This document shows positions 1 to 10,883 of a DNA stretch of 64,000 nt, one piece after another. The stretch spans positions 5,784,593 through 5,848,592 of the forward strand of contig CM020620.1 in NCBI GenBank assembly GCA_009829735.1, read 5' to 3'. The stretch comes from Pyropia yezoensis (lineage: Eukaryota; Rhodophyta; Bangiophyceae; Bangiales; Bangiaceae). The notes below the pieces were generated by a model. That model made no database searches. It had not been told where the DNA came from and worked only from the letters and a program-made list of their open reading frames with translations. Every line of letters starts with the position of its first letter. The stretch's first letter is position 1. A program made the position numbers and the translations under genes.

Positions 1-855
1 CGTCCCAGTCCCGTCCCCCTCCCCGTCCCCTCCACACCCCCCTCCCGTCTCTGTCCCAGAGGCCTCGCCGCCACCCCTGTCGCTCCCCCCCCCCCCCCTC
101 CCCCGCCCCCTCTCCCCGTCGCGCCGCGCCGCCCGCCACCGCCGCCACCGCGCCACGGCCAATGGCGGTCGGCCGTGGCGGCCGTCACGACCGTGCGTCG
201 GCCCGCCCGCCCGCACACGCCGCCACGCGCGGGGGGGGGGGGCCTGCGCCCACTGCTGCACGAGAGGAGGAGGGAGGGGGAGGGGGGGGGGGGGGTGACC
301 GACCGGCCGGGGGGGTTTGTTTGGCCAAAAGGCCACCGCGCCCCGCCGACGGCCGTCAGCTGGCGTGGTCGCTGCCGGGCGCCCCCTCACTGCCGCGCTA
401 CCCCCCCTCCCCCCCCCCCCCCCCCCCCCCCCCTCGCCGCGCCTCATCCCACCCCCACCACCACCGTCACGGTCGCCCACCCACCCCCCCCACCCCCCCG
501 CCCCGCCATTGGCCCACACGCCTGGCACCACACACCCGCTCGCGGCGTGGAGGGGAGAGACCAGAAACACACTCCAAAAAAAAAAAAAAATGGACCCCGC
601 CCCCGCCCCCCCCACCGGGCGGTCCTTGCCCCCCCCCCCCCTCTCTACCTACGCAGCGCCGTGCCGCCACTGCCGCGGCGGGCACGGCACGCGGCACGGG
701 CGGGCACACACCCCCGTGGCCACGCCGGTCACCGTGTACTGTAGGGACCGCGGCACGCGGCGGTTACCCGCCCGCGGCCAAGACGGCGACTGGCCGCCGC
801 CGTCGGCGGGGGTGCCGGCCTGGCGCGCGGCGGGGCCCACGGCTGACGCAGGGCA

Positions 856-886
<31 letters not shown>

Positions 887-2185
887 GAGCGCGAGGGGGG
901 ACTGTGGCGGCCCGTGTCGCACGCCCCGGGACGGCGGCCGGTGAGGAAGGGGGGGAGCGCCAAGCGAAACGGTAGCCAACGCTGCTGCAGCCATGAACCG
1001 GGGTGGTGTTGGTGGGGGGGTTTGCAAGGGGGGGGGGGGGGGGGGAGGGGGGGGCCGCTGCGCGCTCCCCCCCCCCCCCCCCCCCCCCCCTTGGCCCGCC
1101 CCACCTCTCCCCAGCTGTGTCCCACGCACGCGCGCGGGCGCTCGTGCCGTGTCCCCCCCGCGCGCGTGCGCCGTGACCTCCCCCCGCTCCGCTCCTCCCC
1201 CACCTCTCTCGCCCCCCCCCGCACGCGGGGTGGCCTCCCCAGACAGGCCGCCAACGGTGCGAGCCGCACCGTAGACGCGTGACACGGCCACGTATCGGGG
1301 GGGGGGGGGGGGACGCTGCTGCCGCCGCCGCCGCTGCCGCCGCCGCGGCCCGCCGCCGCGGCCGCGGCCGCCACCGTCACTGCCGGCGGGGCTCGTGGCG
1401 TGGACCGGCCGGCCGCCAGACGTGGGTGGGGGCCCTCGCGAGCAGAGCGGTGCGCCCCCCCCCCCCCCCTTCGCCGCTGCCGCAGCGGGGCCGGCGGTCG
1501 GCGGCCGCCGGCGGGTGGCCAGTGTCCCTGTGGTGGGCGGCGGTCGGCGGGGCTGGGCGGCCGGCGGTGGGGGTGGCCGCCGCTGCGGCTACCGCACAGA
1601 CAGGGACAGGGCACCCGCCCCGGGCTGCCGCGGCAGTCTGCTGCCGCTACGCGTCGTGGCCGCGGCTGGCGGCGGCCGCCGCCGTCGCCGCCCGACGCGG
1701 TGGGGCGCGCTGCGCCGCGGCGGCGGCGGCGGCGGCGGCGGCGGTCGGTGCTGCCCGGCGCCGTCTTGGGCCCACCGCCCCACCCGCCGCAGGGGCGGCC
1801 GGCCGGCCCGGCCTCCCCGTATGGGGGCGCCCGCCACCCGCCGCCAGCCACCGGTGGGGGCCACGCCACCGCCGCTGCCGCCCCCCCCTCTGCGCCCGCC
1901 CCCCCCCCTCCCTCCCGGCTCTATCCACCTGCTCATGGTCCACGCTGGGCTGGAGGGGGGAAGAGGCGGGGGGTCAACCCACGTTGGCGACGCGTTCCCC
2001 GACGCCGAGCCGTCTGCTGCCTGCGGGGGGGGGGGGGGGGGGGGGTGGGAGCGCCCCCCCCCCTACTGGCGGGGGTGAGCGGCGGCGGGCCGGCGGGGGG
2101 GTGGGTGGGGTGCGCCACCGCCGGGCTGGCTGGCCGGCGGGCGGCTGGGGTCCCACCAATCGGTACGAGGTAGCGTGGCAACGGG

Positions 2186-2217
<32 letters not shown>

Positions 2218-2741
2218 GGCAGAGAGGGGGAGGGGGGAGCGGGGCGCGGGGGGGGCAAGCCACGCTGCCGAGGGGCGGCCGTGCCCCTGCCGCGCCCCGT
2301 CGGCGGTTTGGGGGGACAAGCGAGGTGGCACAGGGAGGGGGAGGGTTGTTGCAGAGGGGAGGGGTGGGGCGGTGTGGGGGGGGGGTTGGAGGTGGGGCGG
2401 TCAGGGGTGCGGCGGTGGGAGGCGCGTGGGACACCCGCCGGCCTGGCGGCAGTGGCCCATGGCACCCTGGTGGGTGTGTATGTATGTACAGTACAGTACA
2501 GTAGATAGGTAACCGCGGCAGGGGGGCACCCACCCACGCTGCGATGAGGGTGGCGGCCGCGCGCTCGTGGGGATCGCGTGGGCGGAAGAGGGGGGAGGGG
2601 GGGGGGGGGGGGGGGGGGGGTTGCGCCGATGCCGACACTGGCGCTCGGCCGGAGAGGACGGGGGTGCACGGGCGGGGGGGGGGGGGTCGAGTGCCGGCCG
2701 ACCACGCACAGGCCGCCTGGCGGCGGCGGGGCGGGGCGGGA

Positions 2742-2776
<35 letters not shown>

Positions 2777-3400
2777 GTGGTGGGCGGGAGGGGCCGGGCA
2801 GAGCGGCGCCGCTGCGAGCAGACCCCCTCGCGCCCGACCGTCGGCCCCGCTCCCTGCAGAGGTGCACCGGAGAAGACTGGGGGGGGGGGAGGGGGGGGAG
2901 GGAGGTAGGGAGGGCCCCCCCTAGGAAGGGGGAGGGAGGGAGGAGGAGAAGGGGGGTGGGCATGCCCAGAGCGGGAGGACGCTGCGGCTGCGCACGCTGC
3001 CGCGAGCCCCGCTGCCGTGCGCGCCGCGTCGCGTTGCGTTGCTCCGCCGGCGGGGGGTGGCGCAGAGACGCGGGGGTGGCGAAGAGACGCGGGCGGGCAG
3101 GGGGCGTGTGGGGGGGGGGGGGTGGGGGTGGGTTTGGCCGCCGGCCGGCGGCTGACGTGGGCACGTCTCGCGCACCGAGTGGCGGCGGCGGAGCGGGTGG
3201 GGGGGGGAGAGGGGGGTTGGGCTGTGGGTTGGGCTGGGTTGGCCGCGGAGGGGGAGAGGGAGAGAGAGAGGGGGGGGGGGGGGGGGGGGGGGGGGGAAGA
3301 GGGGGATGGGGGGGGGGGGGGGGGGTGGAGGGGGAGCGTGTGGGTGGTCGCGAGGGCAGTGTGCCACTGCACAGCACCGCAAAACTTTATCGTGGCGAGC
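1..3400. repeat. Homopolymer and triplet-repeat rich non-coding region
   Basis: No convincing gene is seen. The stretch is dominated by G runs (around 857-885, 1030-1055, 2024-2045, 2600-2620 and 3270-3325), C runs (411-433, 1069-1091), GCC/GGC triplet tracts (about 1318-1350, 1719-1745, 2743-2775) and a poly-A tract of about 28 bases at 2186-2213. Long open frames exist on both strands, but they translate to Pro/Gly/Arg/Ala low complexity with no domain, which is expected where stop codons are rare in very G+C-rich DNA. G runs of this length may form quadruplexes and are hard to sequence accurately. Confidence 0.75.
2486..2507. repeat. GTACA short tandem repeat
   Basis: Three overlapping copies of GTACA (GTACAGTACAGTACAG) followed by TAGATAG stand out in otherwise G/C-only sequence. 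The same motif recurs at 33641-33668, with shorter variants near 33510-33545, 42085-42120 and 55556-55567. Function is unknown. Confidence 0.5.
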
Positions 3401-6253
3401 GTGCAATGTATCTGAGCTCACCGAATGTCCCCCCCGACTGTTCATCGCTCGTGACAACATCTACACAGTTTTTTTTTGTCTTCTACGCAGGTCTATTTCC
3501 CGAAAAATACCTTCCGGTGGATATTGACATATTTTACGCTGGACACTCTTCGACAAACTGGCCTGCGTTCAGCATGGGCGACCGAACTCCCGCCCACACC
3601 CAGTCTGCTGCATTCGTGTCGTCGCAGCGTGCCATCTGTGGGCGCTATCCTCTCCTGCCCCATCCTGCCTCCCCCTGCACCCGTGTGCCTCCCACGACGT
3701 TTGCATCCCTTTGCCCCCCCGTCCTGCCACGGCCGTTGCCTGGTGGGCGTCACCGGGCGCGTCCAGCTTCTCCACCGTCCGCCTGCGGGCAGGTCTCCTC
3801 TCACCCCGCTGCCTCCCGTGTCCCCTCCTCAAGCAGTGCGTCCCCCTGCCTCCCCTTGCCTCCTCCTGCATTCCTCTGACTCCCGCTGCCGTCCCCTACC
3901 CCCCGCTGCCTTCCCCTGCTCCCCCTTGCTCCCCCCTGCACCATGTCTGCCTCTCCCTGGCCTTCCCTGCACCTTGCATGTCTTCCCCTCCCCTCCCCTG
4001 CACCACCCCTGCCTCCCTCTGCCCCCCCGTCTTGTCATGGCGGTTGCCGAGTGGCCACACCGGGCGCCACCCGCTCCTCCACCCTCCCCGTGCGGTTGCG
4101 TCTCCTCTCACCTGCCTGCCCCCCCGGCCTTCCTCTTTGCCGAATGCCGCTGACTTTTCGGCTCTTCGTCAGCTGTCGGCAGGATGTGGCGGTCGTCGGT
4201 GTGTGGGGTGGAGGTACGGGACGTGGTGGGGGCGGCAACGGATCTGCAGCAGCTCTGGTACCGACCGAGGTGTCGGTCCCTATTGCGGTGGCGCAGCCGT
4301 GGCCGCCGTGTGCAAGGTCTTCTGGTCTGGCCTCGTTTGGGGGCGGCGAAGGGTGGGGTGACGATGGGCGGGGTCATGTGTGTGGCGTTGGACAGAGAGA
4401 GGTCGAGCATATGCTTGGAGGCGGCGAGGGATAGGGTGACGAGGCCAGAGTGAGGTAGTGTGGCCGCCGCTGCCGCGCTGGGACTGGCTGGTGTGCCGTT
4501 CACCTCGGCGGAGTAGCTGCCTTGACCGGCTTGGCACAAGGTACGTCGCGTCTGGCCCACATGGGGGCGGGGACGGGTCCGGTGGAGATAGGGGGGGTCA
4601 TGTGCCTCGTGGGGAGCTGTGAGTGGTGGAGTGGCGGGTGCGGAGTGGTGCGGTGTGGAGAGCAGCATCTTGGTCATGTCTGGCGGGGGGGGGCAAGCAG
4701 TGGAGTAGCGAGGGTGGGGTGGCGCGGTTTGTCAGGAGCAGCACCTCTGCTACTGACGAGGGTGCCAGCCACCCTGGCGGTGGAACTGCGGCGCCCGCGC
4801 CGCAAGGTGCTCGCGTTGCAAGGGGTGGGAGGAGGGAGGCAGGGTCCGGTTTGGCGAGGCAGGAGGCGGAGGCGTGGGACCTGCCGGCACGGTGATGATG
4901 AGCGGCAGTGGGGGCCCGGGGGAGGGCCTCGCGGGCCTGGCCAGCTGGCGATGGATGCCGTGGGCACATCACGCCGTAGCCACGATAAAGAGTCAGCAAG
5001 TCACGTCCCAAGATGTCGCTATTCTCTCTTTTGCAGGACAAGGTAGAACTCCCGACAACATACCACTAAAACATGTGCTGCGATATCCCACGTGCCGTGC
5101 TCCCATACATTCCAAGAATGTCGAAAAGTATGGGCCAGCCGTGATGTGCATCGCGGTTCCTTTTATACGTTCTCTGGTGTGTATATTATCAATTTCTAAG
5201 GATTGCTCGGCCTAGAAATTAGCTGCGGTGCTGTGTGCCACGCCCCGCCACGCGGGCGCGCGGCCTCGTGGGCCACGCCACCCCCGCCCACCGCTGGGGG
5301 GGTAAAAAAAAAACACACCATAAAAACGCCCTCGTTGTGAGCATCACAACGCATATTTTTTTTCTCGGGGTTGTTGCTCTGGCCGAGACACACGCACGGG
5401 AAGGTGCTGAATGTGAAAGCGGCAATGTCGACCAGTTGTACGCCAATGACAAGGGCGTATTCCGGCGCAGCACCAATCATACGCGGAGGAGAAAGCATTG
5501 GATGTACTCTTCTCATCGTTGGGTGACTGGGGGACCTTCTCAGCCCCTGAAAAAGCATACTTGTGGGCGCAAAACAGACACGCAAGGCAAGAAGCCCACG
5601 CTTGCAGGCCACAGTTTTTTGTACACGAGGTGAAGACTCTGTTCTTCGTCGTTTTGTGAGAAGCTGATGGTTGTAGCATATATAGTGCGTGTGGTGCACT
5701 ACGAGGAAGAAAGCGAGGAGAACGCTGTGTCAAGACAGTCGGCGTCCACGGGGTCACCGTGCGCAATCCGGGCCCGGTCAACCCCGCCCGTGTTCACCGA
5801 CGACCCAGCCCCTGGACCGGGATCCCGAGAGGGGAACACGAGGGATGGGGGAGTTAGCCCCAGCGACGCACTTCCGACCAAGTCCGACACGGATGAGGAT
5901 CAAGTGGATCACGAGAGAGAGCGATGATGATCGAGCAAGAGAGACTCGCGGACCACGGTGCGGTGGACACGGGGGAGTGGGGCACCGACAAGGTGCCGCA
6001 GAGCCGGCTGAGTGGAGTGGGCCAGAGAGGAGCGCGGACCCCCATACGGGGGCCCCCGAATGGTCCCATAGGCGCCTACAATGGCGGGGCGCGCCGGGAG
6101 TGGACCGAAGGGGTACCCCACCCCAGCTGCGACAGCAGAGGGGGGGGAGGTAGATTTTATGCGGGGTGCGCGCGCAGCGCCACTCTAGAGAGGAAAAAGC
6201 AACGCGTTTTGCACCCGATTGTCAACAGGTTATGGGCCCAGGGTCCGTGGTAG
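3401..6253. other. Intergenic region, no gene seen
   Basis: From about 3640 to 4140 the plus strand is C/T-rich with diverged repeats of CCCCTGCCTCC-like units. From 4200 to 5000 it is G/T-rich. From 5000 to 6250 composition becomes more balanced. No open frame resembles a known protein and no RNA gene was recognised. Confidence 0.55.
3709..4125 (+). repeat. Diverged tandem duplication, offset about 308 bp
   Basis: The segment at about 3709-3815 resembles the segment at about 4017-4125. Both run from a C7 tract followed by GTC through a CCGGGCGC block to TCTCCTCTCACC. The alignment was made by eye with many substitutions, and the material between the copies is C/T-rich simple sequence. Confidence 0.5.
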
Positions 6254-7036
6254 TTAGACCAAGTACCTTCGTGCTACGCTGAGGGAAGATGGCGGAGCTG
6301 GGGGGGTCGGCGGGGGCGCTGCCGGCCGCGACACGCCCTCGTCCTGCAGGGCAGTGGCAACGCCGGTGGCAAGTCGAACCGCCGAGGAAGCCGCTGCCCC
6401 ACCCAGACCGGTCGAATAAGCAAATCCAGACTGCTCCAGATGGGCGAGGAAGCGCGCCCCGTCGGACGGGACGAGGGCAGCAAGCCGGCGCTTATGGCCG
6501 CGCGCGGCCTCCTGCGTGTGCTGCGTCGGGGAGAGCGGCTCGAGGTCGCCGGCGAGCCTCGTCTGCATGGCCGCCAGCTCGTGCTTTGGGCATGCCCACT
6601 TGGGCACGATGCCGGAGCGCACCTTCACCTTCAGCGTGTCAGCCGCGTGCCCTTTCTCGTCGCAGGCGCCGCACGCTGTCGTGCACTTGTCGCAGACGCG
6701 CTCGTTGCATCCGCAAAAGATCTCCGGGTTGGTCACGATCGGGCAGCGGCGCAGATCGTGGCCAGGAAGCCGGCAGACTCCGAAAAGCCGGACGCGGGCG
6801 GCATCTGCAAAGAGAATAATTCACACACGCGACAATCAATCAAGCACAAGCGTACACGAGGAGAACAAAACGAATGGTGAGACACCGCTCGCACCCGATC
6901 CTGCCTCGAACCAAAAAATGCCACACCAAGAACGACGAACAGGCAATCCCCAGACGGCATGGGAAGCAGGTAGGAGCATACCTGCCGATACAGCTCCAGC
7001 AGGACCGGCATTCATTTCCGCGCCGCTGGACGCCAT
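6254..7036 (-). CDS. Two-exon Cys-rich hypothetical protein (about 201 aa)
   Basis: I do not recognise the family. Exon 1 is complement 6982-7036 (ATG at 7036), the intron is 6805-6981 (177 bp) and exon 2 is complement 6254-6804, ending in TAA. The donor reads CAG|GTATGC and the acceptor lies in a T-rich tract ending TTTGCAG. Joining keeps frame and gives 606 nt. Residues about 25-75 hold a dense cysteine/histidine cluster: CRLPGHDLRRC, then CGC, CDKC and CGAC pairs, GH, and CPKH. This looks like a zinc-binding module, with the GHxLRRCP part recalling zinc knuckles. The tail is Ala/Pro-rich. It lies head to head with the CRN-like gene; the start codons are 764 bp apart. It could be a mobile-element accessory protein. 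The gene model is supported by splice signals and domain continuity; the function is unknown. Confidence 0.6.
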
Positions 7037-7800
7037 CTCTCCAGAGTGTGGGGTGGCGCCAGTAGATCAGCAATCCGCGAAATAGTAGAAGCTGGTGTGG
7101 TCAGTGGCGTGCGCGGGGACGAGCCGCCGACGACGGTGGTGACGTCGGTCGGCCATGTGCCAGCTTCGTCGACGAGGCCGTTGTTCCCGCATGCGTAGGC
7201 ATATTTTGTCCTCAGTCCCTACTGATTTGAGAGTGTATGCCGAACTAAAACTCTGTCGATTCTTACGTACTTGTCCAAAGAAATGCTTTAGTCTCGAGCA
7301 GCAATTCCGTTTCTTGATCTTGAGTTTGACCGGATCGGACAAAAATGAGAATACAGCAATACGATGGCGAAGCCTCGCGCGGTTGTCTAGTGCACTTGCA
7401 TGAACGCTGTCCTCAAGCGTGGCCAAGGTCGGTCGCTTGTTTGCGCTTCACGTTAGTGCTCTCCTGCTCCATGCGAGTTTACCAGATGTTGGGAAGTTGA
7501 GGTGGTGTGGTCCTCTCCTGCCACACAATGCCCGACCTTGCAGGCTTTGTAGCCTCTGGCCCGACGCCTGTGCGGGCGTGTGTGGGAGTGGACTTGCCAC
7601 GTCGTCCACGACGTGCGCAAGTGTGCGCGGGTGTTCAGCAGCTACTATCACCTCGATCGGTGGCCGTGACGTATTCTTCCCCTGTTCGAATTGGTGTGTC
7701 CCCGCTTCCTGCCTACCGTACGTCTTTCGTCCGTGAGCACGAACTGGATGATCGACGCGCCGGTTTCCTTGGCGTACCTGTTCTGCCTCGGACTGTGCGC
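7037..7800. promoter_or_regulatory. Divergent intergenic region
   Basis: This lies between the Cys-rich gene (-) and the CRN-like gene (+). The plus frame of the CRN-like gene is open back to about 7507, so part of this stretch may be coding or hold an upstream exon. No clear TATA box was picked out. Confidence 0.35.
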
Positions 7801-10497
7801 ATGTCGGTTGACTCGAGCTCTCTTCTCAAGAAGAGTCCTAGAGCCCTGCGTGGAGACCTGGAGCCGGTCAATGGAGACGGGCTCTCGCGTGACGAAAGCA
7901 ACCGTGGGGGTCAAGGAGGCGCCGGCCAGCCCAAGCGTGGTGGCTACAGTAGCGGTACTCAGTCGGATGCGAGCACCCGCAGAAAGGGTTCTGCGAAGCT
8001 CCAAGGGAGTGGCCCCAGGAAAGCTGCTGGAAAGCCGCAAGCAGGTGTCAGCAGCGAGAGGGCTGCCGAACAGCCGCAGGGAGCCAGCAAGGGGGTAGCT
8101 GGGCGTCGTCGTTCTAGGGGCGGCCAAAGACGGCGGAACAAGCAGAGGTCTCGCCGGTACTTGCCCATCCGGGACCTCCTCAAGCGGCTGAGGGCGCTGC
8201 GTGGACTGGACCCTGACGGCACCAAGGTACCTCCTGACTGGCGCATTCTCTTCAAGCCCAACCCCGTGCCGATCGATGAGGTGTCCGGCGTTGTTGAGGA
8301 CGTGTATGAGTTTTGGTCCAATCTCTGCAAGCTAGCGTCCTTCTCCAGCCAGTCGGGCACGCTTTTGCAGCGCAAACCTCTGCTTTACCTGCTGGCTTCC
8401 ACCGGCCGGGGGAAGACCCGCCGCCTCCTTGAGGCGGCCTTGGTCGGATGCGCCGCTGCAGCTGGGTTTGGCAATGAATTGAGCGGTGCCGTCATCCTCG
8501 GCGTTTCCTACAATGAGGAGTTTTCCCTGAGACCTGAGGAGATCGCCTGCGTCGTTTATCCCCTCGGCTATTACCTACCCTTCTACTTGAGGCTGTTGTA
8601 TAGCGAGTTGGCAAACTATGGGCGCAACCCGAAGGTCTCATTCGGCGCTTTTGTGACAGTGTTTTATGACGACCTCAAGGACAAGCGGTTTTCTGTGGCA
8701 GATGTCAAGGCAGAGGTGATTGACTTGGTAACACGCAGGGCGTCGCGGGGCGGGCCACTGTCCAAGGTGGTGGTGCTGGTGGATGAACTGAACTGCCTTT
8801 TGACTTCCGCCGTGGGTGCTAGCATCTGCGCTGCTCTCAAGATGGACATCAGGCACCCCATCCGCAGCGAGACTTGCGCCATGACGGATCTCGTGGGTGG
8901 GGTGTCGGTCTTCACGTCGCTTGACGCTGGTCTGATGCTAGCCGAGAAGACCGCTTCTGGGCGGTCTGCTGAGCTTCTGCAGCAGATTGAGTCGCCTCGG
9001 CACAAAGATTTGGTGGGGCGCATGTACAGTGCTCTGTGCGGTAGGAAGGAGGACCCGAAGGACCTGGACAGGCGGCTCATGGTGTCGATGGGAAGTGTAC
9101 GGATGCGTATGAAGGCGGAAGATTGTGCGGAGGTATATGCGCTTGCGTCCGGGACTTCCTGGCGAACGGCGGTACTCACCAAGGACGCTATCGGAAGCGC
9201 TGGCGTCCTAAACTTCTTCGACGTGGTCCGCCAGGTGATGGCCTACAAAGCAACAGGTCCTGCAGGTACTGCGGTGGATGGTGGCGCTACACCGCCAACA
9301 GACCTATGGTCCGTAAGCGTGGAAGTACGTGACGCGGTACTGGCGGCAGTCATCCTTTCCCGCATTGTGAAAGCTGCTGAGCGTGTCGTCCCGTTGCCTG
9401 CGTCGGGCATGGGCGATCAGTGCCAGCGGCAGCCACTCGGTGGCCGGGTCGCTGATGCTGACAAGCAGCACAATCATCAGCCCCGTGATGCCGAGGGCAC
9501 GAACGCGAGCGAATCTTACATGGCGGAGGTCAAGACGGAGGACGGGGGCGCTAACGCGTACGATCCCCACCTGCCGCAGGTCAAGAACGAGAAACAAGTT
9601 TACCAGGAGCGCGCCGACTACGCGCGCGAGATGTTTCGGTTGGCGTTTGCGCGACGGGCCATCGATCTTCATTGGGGAGATATCCGTGCTCTGGGCTATG
9701 TCACGGCCGGTGGCAATAAAGTCTTCGTTCCTGACCTTACCGCCATGTCGCTCATTCACGGTCTTGACCAGTATACCAGCCCTTCACCGTTATGGAAGGC
9801 GCTCCAAGATGTCGTGGCCGTGGTGGACATCGAGAAGCCTGGTATGGCGATCGACCAGGTAACGGAATCGCCAGACGAGACCGCGACTCGGCGCAAGAAG
9901 CTCGTTGGTGCTGCGTGGGAGAAGTTTGTCATGGTTGGCGAGCGCGTCCACTCCTTCGCTCGCTGCAAGTACCCGGAGGAGTACTCTTCCATTACCCTGG
10001 CCAAGCTGTTGGGCCAGAGGGCTGCCTATGTTGGCAACGATCCAGTGCTGCAGGAGGTGCGCGTCAACGCAGCGATCCCGCACAAGCGGGTCTGGGAGAT
10101 GACCGGAAAGGCATGCGCTGGCGAGCCGCCGAACACTGTGGAAGACCTGCTCTCTAAGGAGCATGCGGAGGATCTGTGGGACGCGGTGTACCTTTTTCCT
10201 CCCAATACTGTGCGCCTTCACGGGGTGTTCTTCCTACGAGTCTGTCCGAGCTCTACGGGACATCTTCGAGATGGTTACGTGATGGTTTTGGTCCAGTCCA
10301 AGACGCGCGGCGCTACGGCACTTCCTGACGTCAACACAGCGACCATTCTTGAGAAGTTGCATGAGCTTGAGCCTAAACTGGTTGACTCGATTGGGGGTCA
10401 GGAGCGGTACGACTACTGGCTGTCTCGGTCGTGCTACATGCACGTCGTTGACGGCGAGCTGACCCAGTCTGACAAGACGGTTGCTGCCGGCAGCTAG
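7801..10497 (+). CDS. CRN-like (Crinkler-type) P-loop NTPase-nuclease protein
   Basis: About 898 aa from the ATG at 7801. The frame is open upstream to 7507 (another ATG at 7528), but that part is low complexity, so 7801 is preferred. A Walker A motif (STGRGKT) lies near residues 200-207 and a Walker B-like strand (VVVLVDELN) near 324-332. A C-terminal segment around residues 822-834, RDGYVMVLVQSK, fits a PD-(D/E)xK-type active site (D...QxK). NTPase plus a restriction-like nuclease is the layout described for the CRN/Crinkler family, known from oomycete effectors and widely found in eukaryotes, often near mobile elements. Basic, low-complexity residues occupy the first ~110 positions. The reading frame ends at TAG 10495-10497, but coding character continues in frame to TGA 10618-10620. 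The CRN assignment comes from motif order only. Confidence 0.6.
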   Translation: MSVDSSSLLKKSPRALRGDLEPVNGDGLSRDESNRGGQGGAGQPKRGGYSSGTQSDASTRRKGSAKLQGSGPRKAAGKPQAGVSSERAAEQPQGASKGVAGRRRSRGGQRRRNKQRSRRYLPIRDLLKRLRALRGLDPDGTKVPPDWRILFKPNPVPIDEVSGVVEDVYEFWSNLCKLASFSSQSGTLLQRKPLLYLLASTGRGKTRRLLEAALVGCAAAAGFGNELSGAVILGVSYNEEFSLRPEEIACVVYPLGYYLPFYLRLLYSELANYGRNPKVSFGAFVTVFYDDLKDKRFSVADVKAEVIDLVTRRASRGGPLSKVVVLVDELNCLLTSAVGASICAALKMDIRHPIRSETCAMTDLVGGVSVFTSLDAGLMLAEKTASGRSAELLQQIESPRHKDLVGRMYSALCGRKEDPKDLDRRLMVSMGSVRMRMKAEDCAEVYALASGTSWRTAVLTKDAIGSAGVLNFFDVVRQVMAYKATGPAGTAVDGGATPPTDLWSVSVEVRDAVLAAVILSRIVKAAERVVPLPASGMGDQCQRQPLGGRVADADKQHNHQPRDAEGTNASESYMAEVKTEDGGANAYDPHLPQVKNEKQVYQERADYAREMFRLAFARRAIDLHWGDIRALGYVTAGGNKVFVPDLTAMSLIHGLDQYTSPSPLWKALQDVVAVVDIEKPGMAIDQVTESPDETATRRKKLVGAAWEKFVMVGERVHSFARCKYPEEYSSITLAKLLGQRAAYVGNDPVLQEVRVNAAIPHKRVWEMTGKACAGEPPNTVEDLLSKEHAEDLWDAVYLFPPNTVRLHGVFFLRVCPSSTGHLRDGYVMVLVQSKTRGATALPDVNTATILEKLHELEPKLVDSIGGQERYDYWLSRSCYMHVVDGELTQSDKTVAAGS

Positions 10498-10620
10498 TCC
10501 GAGCGCGCTATCATCCGGACTCGTGACGACCTGCCGTTCCTGTTTGGTCGTATGCTGTTTAGCGTGGGGCGGATCATCGGGCTCGTGGATGAGGCGCTCA
10601 TTCTGAAAGACCATGAATGA
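10498..10620 (+). other. In-frame coding extension after the CRN-like TAG
   Basis: Directly after TAG 10495-10497 the same frame stays open for 40 codons to TGA at 10618-10620. The encoded tail is protein-like (RTRDDLPFLFGRMLF, then a hydrophobic stretch) and unlike the low-complexity shadows elsewhere. The TAG is therefore either a recent nonsense change (which would make the gene a truncated allele) or a stop that is read through. The sequence alone cannot decide between these. Confidence 0.5.
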
Positions 10621-10883
10621 TCGCTAGTGGCTGTCTCTTCGCCCTCGCCTTGCCCCCGCCTGGCAGCACTTTCTGTCGGGGTACCGCTGCCACCCAACGC
10701 CTCACCTTCCCCCAGCTCCGTCAGGCGCACCTGTGCGACAGCAGCAGCGGTTACCTCGGCGGCCACACATGTGGCGACACAAGCACACCTCCGTCCAGAC
10801 CAAAGGCGCATTTCTCCTCTTGAGTTACGCAACGCCAAGCCCGACGTTACTTCCTCCCCCCTACCCCTCCCCGCTGGCACACC

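Noticed and set aside
162..3377. Long overlapping open frames on both strands (80-467 codons)
   Set aside because: They translate to Pro/Gly/Arg/Ala homopolymer sequence with no domain and no start context. Stop codons are rare here because A and T are rare.
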